From a virus: DNA of 24,902 nt. Below are positions 20,102 to 24,902 of the stretch, piece after piece (positions within the stretch are counted from its first letter, which is position 1; each line of letters starts with the position of its first letter). The notes under the pieces are model-generated. The model saw only the letters and a program-made list of their open reading frames with translations. It was not told the DNA's origin and made no database searches. The stretch spans positions 1 through 24,902 of IMG/VR virus record IMGVR_UViG_3300020187_000202, one strand, 5' to 3'. Made by a program: the position numbers and the translations under genes.

Positions 20102-22720
20102 ATGGGTAGAAGATACGCTATATATTATACCGAAAACTCTTCTGGGTATAAGAAGCCAGCTAGTTTATATAACGGCGAAAGCTACACTCGAACCACTAAC
20201 GGATCGAATAATACTGGCGGCGTAACTCAATTAACTGAAGCTGGGACAACTTACCAAGCTGGAGCAATCGAAGGAGTTTCTACTTACGACAGATCGACAT
20301 CGAGATCCGATTCATATAATGGTTCAAACGGGGCAAGGTATAACAGTAATAATGAAGGTGCGACTCAAGCTTCTGGAGCAATAGGTGGCTCTGCTAGTTC
20401 TTCTAGCTCGAACGAAGGGAGAAACCCTAACAACGATACAAGCACGACGTATTCGACCTCATACGGTGGATCAAATAGCAGTTTTACTCAATCGGGCGAG
20501 CAAGTCTCCGCAGGGGCAAGAGTCGGAGACTACGAATCCAGAGGAGCGAATGCAGGAGAAACCTCATGGAATAGAACAGAATCGACATATAGTAGAAGCG
20601 GAAGCAATAAGGGGACAGGTGTGACTCAGACAGCTACTAAAAGAACTGTAAACTTCAGATCTTATAGTGATACGGACGGAGCTACTGTATATTTAAATTC
20701 TCAGTTTGGTGTAACGAGTCTAGAGGTCGCCAATAGTGTTGTCACTGCAGAAGCAGGAGGAACTGTTACTAATACTGCTGAAGCTGATAGTGATGGTAAC
20801 GCTACATTTACAGTTATCGCAACTAATTCTTATTCTGCATCAGGCGGCAATATAGGAGGCTATACAATAAGAGTCACTGATCACATAGAGAACGCTGAGA
20901 CGACTACGGACTTTATTGACGATAGAGTAATTGATTATACTGGATTCGTAACTGAAAGCTCGTCTAGCAGATCATACACGATACAGGTAAACCAAGGAGC
21001 TTCTACTAAACAAATCCAGACGCTAGGAAGGATAACTCTAAGCAAGTTCCAATCTACTACAGAGACTAGCAGCAGAATTCTAGGAACGTTCTTCGACGAG
21101 GAAATTACTCAGCGATATACTGCCATCGTCAGCACAGACAGTATCGAGCAGCTCAGAACTGCTACCGTGACAACGGAAGCAGCTACAGATTCTTGGGACG
21201 ACTCAGCCTATCAGTGGCTCATAAACTCTACTCTATCAGCAGATGGTGGAGTCTACGGCTATCTTTCAAATAATAAAGAATCTATCGGGACGAGCGTAAC
21301 GACATCGTCTTATTTATCTGAAGTGCAGGATTCATATTTCTACGAAGGACAAGACTGGATGCCCAAAAATGATCAATTTTACTCTACTAGAGGAACGGAA
21401 GATCCAGAATCATTTGACTCTACGAATACTTATTTAGGGGAAACTGGGGAGGCTCAAAGGACTGCACAAAGTGGGGTTACAGAAGAGTATTCTTTCATAG
21501 CTCGAGGCGGCGATACATCGTCCTATTATAAATCTCATGGTTTTCTAGACTCGACTATTGCTACTAACGATTCTCAAACATCGTCTGCAGAGATAACATG
21601 GGAAGAAACTTATGCGACGCAAGTAGCGAGCAGAGAAACTTTAACTACTACGAATAATATAGAAACTGGTCCGACTCAATCGATCGAAGATAACTTTGGA
21701 ACTTCGACATCTAGTTATCTAAAAACTATAGGCTCATCTTCTGTCGTCAGCACTTATAGTCTATCTTCTCGGTTAGTTAATATAAAAAGCACAAGCACCA
21801 GAATAGTTCAGAGCAGAAACGAGGATAACATCTCATGGAGTTCTATCGATAACAGTCCGAAGCCTTATGCTTTCGACAGATTTATATTTAGATATAATAG
21901 CGTCTACCCGATCTCCTATAGTAGCATGGAGTTTAACGATCCTTTCTTCGGCGGCGAGATTGCTTTCTGTTCTGTTACTGACATAGATCGTCAGTCTCGG
22001 AAAAAGGCAGAGCCTCCTAAATTAAAATACACCGAATGGTATTTATCGACTACAGACGTATCAGACGGAGTTACAATTTACGCTAAGACTTCAAGTTCTG
22101 GAGAAAGCTTTTTCGTTCCGCAGGCTAGAAGCTCTCTATTAAATGACATGATTTATATGCCAAAGGATCAAGACTTCCAAGTAGTAGATCACTTTACTAA
22201 TTCGATGTCTTTCTCGAGGAACAATACTCATACGCAAATCGTCGAAGCTACTTTTACTTGGACAACCGATGCAGATGACTTGACTAGATCTACTACATCA
22301 AACTTTTTAAGACTTTTCGAAGTTCAAGACGGACTTCAAACTGTAGAACAACCTAAAAGTTATCGAGACTTCGGAGGTGGTTTCTCGCGAGGAGGGACAT
22401 TCTTCGGAGGAGACAACGCATACGCAGACGCTGGGACTTTAGAGATTCGAGGAGACGCTGAAGTTACTGTATTTGATAACGATGGAGGTAGCACTTTATA
22501 TCAAAATAACTCGAGCGAGAACTTAGTAACAACTTCCACACTTCCTAGCAATCAGATGCTTTCTATTTCTGGTCAAAATCGTTTGATCCAAGAGCAGGCA
22601 ACATACAAGAATAATTACCGACTTACTTCTCGCTCTTATTTGCCGCCGACTTATAATCCTTATAATACTTCTACTCCTAGCTACTACTCTAGTTATTACT
22701 ATTACGGTCCGTATTACTAG
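20102..22720 (+). CDS. Large Ser/Thr/Tyr/Asn-rich tail fibre or tip protein, 872 residues
   Basis: The product starts MGRRYAIYYTENSSGYKKPA. The first 190 residues are low-complexity Ser/Thr/Asn/Gly with regularly spaced Tyr and Arg (TYDRSTSRSDSYNGSNGARY), resembling beta-solenoid or fibre spacer sequence. The middle continues in short Ser/Thr-rich strands. The last 24 residues hold ten tyrosines among Pro and Ser, an aromatic tail that could bind sugar or protein receptors. It is the largest gene of the distal-tail module and so the best candidate for host recognition. I see no peptidase or lyase motif. A long unstructured surface protein that is glycosylated is another possibility, given the sugar genes just downstream. 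Confidence 0.6.
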   Translation: MGRRYAIYYTENSSGYKKPASLYNGESYTRTTNGSNNTGGVTQLTEAGTTYQAGAIEGVSTYDRSTSRSDSYNGSNGARYNSNNEGATQASGAIGGSASSSSSNEGRNPNNDTSTTYSTSYGGSNSSFTQSGEQVSAGARVGDYESRGANAGETSWNRTESTYSRSGSNKGTGVTQTATKRTVNFRSYSDTDGATVYLNSQFGVTSLEVANSVVTAEAGGTVTNTAEADSDGNATFTVIATNSYSASGGNIGGYTIRVTDHIENAETTTDFIDDRVIDYTGFVTESSSSRSYTIQVNQGASTKQIQTLGRITLSKFQSTTETSSRILGTFFDEEITQRYTAIVSTDSIEQLRTATVTTEAATDSWDDSAYQWLINSTLSADGGVYGYLSNNKESIGTSVTTSSYLSEVQDSYFYEGQDWMPKNDQFYSTRGTEDPESFDSTNTYLGETGEAQRTAQSGVTEEYSFIARGGDTSSYYKSHGFLDSTIATNDSQTSSAEITWEETYATQVASRETLTTTNNIETGPTQSIEDNFGTSTSSYLKTIGSSSVVSTYSLSSRLVNIKSTSTRIVQSRNEDNISWSSIDNSPKPYAFDRFIFRYNSVYPISYSSMEFNDPFFGGEIAFCSVTDIDRQSRKKAEPPKLKYTEWYLSTTDVSDGVTIYAKTSSSGESFFVPQARSSLLNDMIYMPKDQDFQVVDHFTNSMSFSRNNTHTQIVEATFTWTTDADDLTRSTTSNFLRLFEVQDGLQTVEQPKSYRDFGGGFSRGGTFFGGDNAYADAGTLEIRGDAEVTVFDNDGGSTLYQNNSSENLVTTSTLPSNQMLSISGQNRLIQEQATYKNNYRLTSRSYLPPTYNPYNTSTPSYYSSYYYYGPYY

Positions 22721-22727
22721 CAGAGAT

Positions 22728-22762
22728 TTGACAGAAGCGAATATCCTATCTTTATAGATAAA
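22728..22762 (+). promoter_or_regulatory. Promoter of the glycosyltransferase-dehydratase pair
   Basis: TTGACA at 22728-22733 is followed after 17 bases by TTTATA (or TATAGA after 19). The box is part of TTTGACAG, the same octamer seen in the 4476-4614 repeats. The -35 starts 35 bases before ATG 22763, so the transcript would start near the start codon. Confidence 0.65.
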
Positions 22763-23779
22763 ATGAAGATCGCCACTGTCATAGTCGCTACAAAGTCCTA
22801 TCTCGATCCGCTCGAAGTCTGCCTGCGCAGAACTAGGACGGCTATCGATAACGAGATCTCAGAGTTCGAGCATAGGCTGATCGTTGTAACGGATAAGTCT
22901 AGTAAGACTCTAGTCGATAAAATGGCTGCAGACTTCGAAGATCGCGAGATCATAGCTATCGATATGGAGGAGAGCGGAGAACACTATAAGAAGGATAGAC
23001 AGATACTTATCGCTTCTCTTCAGTCTACAGGATTCGACGCTGCTCGTCGCTGGGGTTGCGACTTCCTCTGGAGCGTCGAAGCGGATGTCCTCGTTCCTTA
23101 TAACGCTCTATCAGTCTCTCTAGATATGTTACGCTTCGACAGAGGCTACTACGATGTCGCTTTCGTCACTTACCCTTCGCAGGGAGGAGGAAGCTTCCTA
23201 GGCGGCTACGGAAGCTATCGTCATCCGATCGCGGAGGACTATCTACCAGAGGAGAGGATTATCCCTGGGAAACTGCAGTTACTCCTGGACCGATGCGAGG
23301 AGAGACTTAAATCTAAGGACATCGACAGAGAGGCTATCGATAAGGAGCATAAAAGGATGGGTCGCATCCAGGAGAAAGTTAAGAAATGTCCACCGTCTGG
23401 CAACGTCTTTGAGCTTAACGCTAAGAAATGGCGGCGTCGAGGTTGGCTCGATAATAGTCACGTCGGAACGGGGAGAGGAGCTGTTATCGAGACTGACTGG
23501 ACTGGTCTCGGCTGCACTCTAATGAGCAAGACAGCAGCGAATCTAGCGCACTTCGACGGATACGACGGAGGAGGAACGCAAGACCTCTATCTTAACTGGC
23601 ATAAATGGCATCCAGAAGGACTCCGCTTCTGTTGTATTACGCATACAGTCTGCGATCACGTAGTAAGAGACGACAAGGCAGAAGGAGGACTCACTACTCT
23701 AAAGAGTTACCACGAACCAGAGGGAGAGACTAAAGGGCATCTGCGCTATCGCAGGGTTCCATTCCATAAATTTATATGA
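22763..23779 (+). CDS. Glycosyltransferase-like protein, 338 residues
   Basis: The product starts MKIATVIVATKSYLDPLEVC, a common opening of GT-A family glycosyltransferases that use nucleotide sugars. EAD at 106-108 (WSVEADVLVPYNAL) matches the DxD-like metal site position. Later segments DWTGLGCTLMSK and GGGTQDLYLNWHKWHPEGLRF look like acceptor or active-site parts. The enzyme would transfer a sugar to a host or virion acceptor; donor and acceptor cannot be read from the sequence. Its stop overlaps the ATG of the dehydratase (ATGA), so the pair is made together, which suggests the partner supplies or modifies the nucleotide sugar. It has its own promoter, separate from the tail genes. Confidence 0.7.
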   Translation: MKIATVIVATKSYLDPLEVCLRRTRTAIDNEISEFEHRLIVVTDKSSKTLVDKMAADFEDREIIAIDMEESGEHYKKDRQILIASLQSTGFDAARRWGCDFLWSVEADVLVPYNALSVSLDMLRFDRGYYDVAFVTYPSQGGGSFLGGYGSYRHPIAEDYLPEERIIPGKLQLLLDRCEERLKSKDIDREAIDKEHKRMGRIQEKVKKCPPSGNVFELNAKKWRRRGWLDNSHVGTGRGAVIETDWTGLGCTLMSKTAANLAHFDGYDGGGTQDLYLNWHKWHPEGLRFCCITHTVCDHVVRDDKAEGGLTTLKSYHEPEGETKGHLRYRRVPFHKFI

Positions 23780-24759
23780 AAAGAATACTAATAACAGGCA
23801 GCGCAGGCTTCGTCGGATCTCATACGGCTAAATGGATCCTGGAGAATACAGAATGGGAAGTCGTCGGACTCGACTCCTTTAGACACATGGGAGACGCAGA
23901 GCGGATCTCTGCGGATCCTCGATACTCGATGATCTGTCACGATCTAAACGCTCCTATCTCGAATAGAACTGCGGCTCGTATCGGAGACATCGACTACATT
24001 ATTAACTGCGCGTCTATCTCTCATGTAGATACATCGATCGAAGATCCCGTCTACGTGTGGGAATCAAACACTCGTCTAATCGGAAATATCCTGCAGTATG
24101 CTCGAGAGCTTCCTAGTCTAGAGAAGTTTATCCACTGCTCTACGGACGAAGTCTTCGGATCCGCTTACGGAGATCACTGCCACCATGAATGGGACGTTAT
24201 CGCTCCTTCTAATCCATACGCAGCATCGAAGGCAGCGCAGGACGCTCTCTGCTTCGCTTACTGGAGAACCTACGGAACGCCGATCGCCATAACGCATTGT
24301 ATGAATATGATCGGAACGATGCAGGACGCAGAGAAGTATCTTCCTAAGATCGTCTCCAGGGTCCATAAGGGGGAGACAGTTACTGTCCACGGTCAGCCAG
24401 ATAAAGTAGGATCGAGGATGTATATCGACTGTAGGAATCTAGCGGACGCCTGGCTCTTCATGCTCCAGGAGATCGACTTCGCGACCTACGGGGAAGAAGA
24501 TCGCATGACTAAATTTAACATCGCAGGAATCGAAGAGATAACGAACCTGGAACTAGCGCAGAGGATAGCAGATCGAATGGGGGAGGAGCTTAGATACGAG
24601 TTCGTAGACTTCCATAAGACTAGAGCAGGACACGATCTACGATACGCTCTAGACAGCAGCAAGATCTACGCTGCAGGATGGAAGCCTCCTATCGATCTCG
24701 AGCAGACATTCGACGAGGTTATCGATCACGTCCGAAAGAATGAAGCTTGGCAGGAGTGA
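23776..24759 (+). CDS. RmlB-like dTDP-glucose 4,6-dehydratase (extended SDR)
   Basis: This NAD-dependent enzyme of the extended short-chain dehydrogenase family converts dTDP-glucose to dTDP-4-keto-6-deoxyglucose, the first dedicated step toward rhamnose and other deoxysugars. The 327 residues show GSAGFVGSH at 8-16 for cofactor binding, STDEVFG with Thr123-Asp124-Glu125, and Tyr148/Lys152 (NPYAASK). The C-terminal segment HKTRAGHDLRYALDSSKI matches the RmlB signature. TDE is the dehydratase pattern, which separates it from UDP-glucose 4-epimerases. It is slightly shorter than typical RmlB (about 350). Its start overlaps the glycosyltransferase stop. No other rhamnose-pathway gene is in the window, so host enzymes would have to complete the pathway. 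Another nucleotide sugar is possible as substrate. Confidence 0.82.
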   Translation: MKRILITGSAGFVGSHTAKWILENTEWEVVGLDSFRHMGDAERISADPRYSMICHDLNAPISNRTAARIGDIDYIINCASISHVDTSIEDPVYVWESNTRLIGNILQYARELPSLEKFIHCSTDEVFGSAYGDHCHHEWDVIAPSNPYAASKAAQDALCFAYWRTYGTPIAITHCMNMIGTMQDAEKYLPKIVSRVHKGETVTVHGQPDKVGSRMYIDCRNLADAWLFMLQEIDFATYGEEDRMTKFNIAGIEEITNLELAQRIADRMGEELRYEFVDFHKTRAGHDLRYALDSSKIYAAGWKPPIDLEQTFDEVIDHVRKNEAWQE

Positions 24760-24783
24760 ACTTGACACTACCCTAATTAATAT

Positions 24784-24902
24784 ATGGGGCAATCAATATT
24801 TATAAACTTTGACTCCGAGACACTGACGTCCAGATGTCGAGGACTAGACGATCTTCGAACTAGAAAGTTCTCTCCCTTTGTTGCAGGCGACAGTATCGTC
24901 TT
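24784..24902 (+). CDS. Start of a further gene, cut by window end; structural-protein-like
   Basis: The open frame starts MGQSIFINFDSETLTSRCRG and runs off the window (39 residues visible). LRTRKFSPFVAGDSIV resembles N-terminal segments of phage structural proteins in which a FVxGD motif begins a small repeated domain. A TTGACA box lies at 24762-24767, 22 bases before the ATG. Function cannot be decided from so short a piece. Confidence 0.45.
   Translation, partial: MGQSIFINFDSETLTSRCRGLDDLRTRKFSPFVAGDSIV

Noticed and set aside
20385-20624. 79-codon + strand frame inside the fibre-like gene
   Set aside because: It overlaps a long gene in another frame, has no start signal and reads like the shadow of low-complexity Ser/Thr sequence.
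1-24902. CRISPR array or insertion sequence
   Set aside because: No regularly spaced repeats with unique spacers, and no transposase or terminal inverted repeats were seen.

Overview
This window is a continuous stretch of a tailed double-stranded DNA phage or prophage. All genes lie on the + strand and follow a lambda-like order: DNA methylation and replication, packaging, head, tail, then receptor and glycan genes. The phage is probably a siphovirus, because it has a long-tail tape-measure protein of about 620 residues and no sheath gene is visible. Most starts lack a Shine-Dalgarno sequence and are preceded by A/T-rich DNA. The replication protein fuses a BT4734/VirE-N-like domain to a RepA-type ATPase. 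Both traits fit a host such as Verrucomicrobia/PVC or Bacteroidetes better than Proteobacteria or Firmicutes. The host is an inference of modest confidence. Stop codons TAA, TAG and TGA are all used, so the code is standard.

Layout. 1-3570: the tail of one DNA methyltransferase, a second complete methyltransferase, a primase/helicase-type replication protein and two small genes, one of which is interrupted by an in-frame TGA. 3571-4407: two small genes, each with its own promoter and terminator, in near-identical surroundings. 4408-4770: a 360-base control region with clustered TTGACA repeats in direct and inverted orientation, an AT-rich palindrome and a three-tier hairpin, so a candidate origin or operator region. 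4771-8696: two small genes, small terminase, a very basic protein and large terminase. 8697-9830: two more small-gene cassettes with the same promoter/leader design, inserted between large terminase and the gpW-like connector, plus the remains of a third. 9831-15060: gpW-like protein, portal, a three-part protein (small conserved domain, head protease, coiled-coil scaffold), two tandem DUF2190-like decoration proteins, and the major capsid protein followed by a strong terminator. 15085-18748: connector, tail terminator, candidate tube, tail chaperone and tape measure. 18752-22720: distal tail proteins ending in an 872-residue Ser/Thr/Tyr-rich fibre-like protein. 22763-24759: a glycosyltransferase translationally coupled to an RmlB-like dTDP-glucose 4,6-dehydratase. 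24784-end: the start of a further gene.

The terminases pump DNA through the portal into heads built by the scaffold-protease and capsid proteins. Connector, tube, chaperone and tape measure build the tail. The methyltransferases may protect the genome from host restriction, in line with an apparent total absence of GGCC. The two sugar genes may alter host surface glycans or decorate the virion. The most unusual content is the family of self-contained small-gene cassettes (A-tract promoter, hairpin leader, ORF, terminator), the TTGACA-repeat region with its structured element, and the direct repeat bracketing the methyltransferase.
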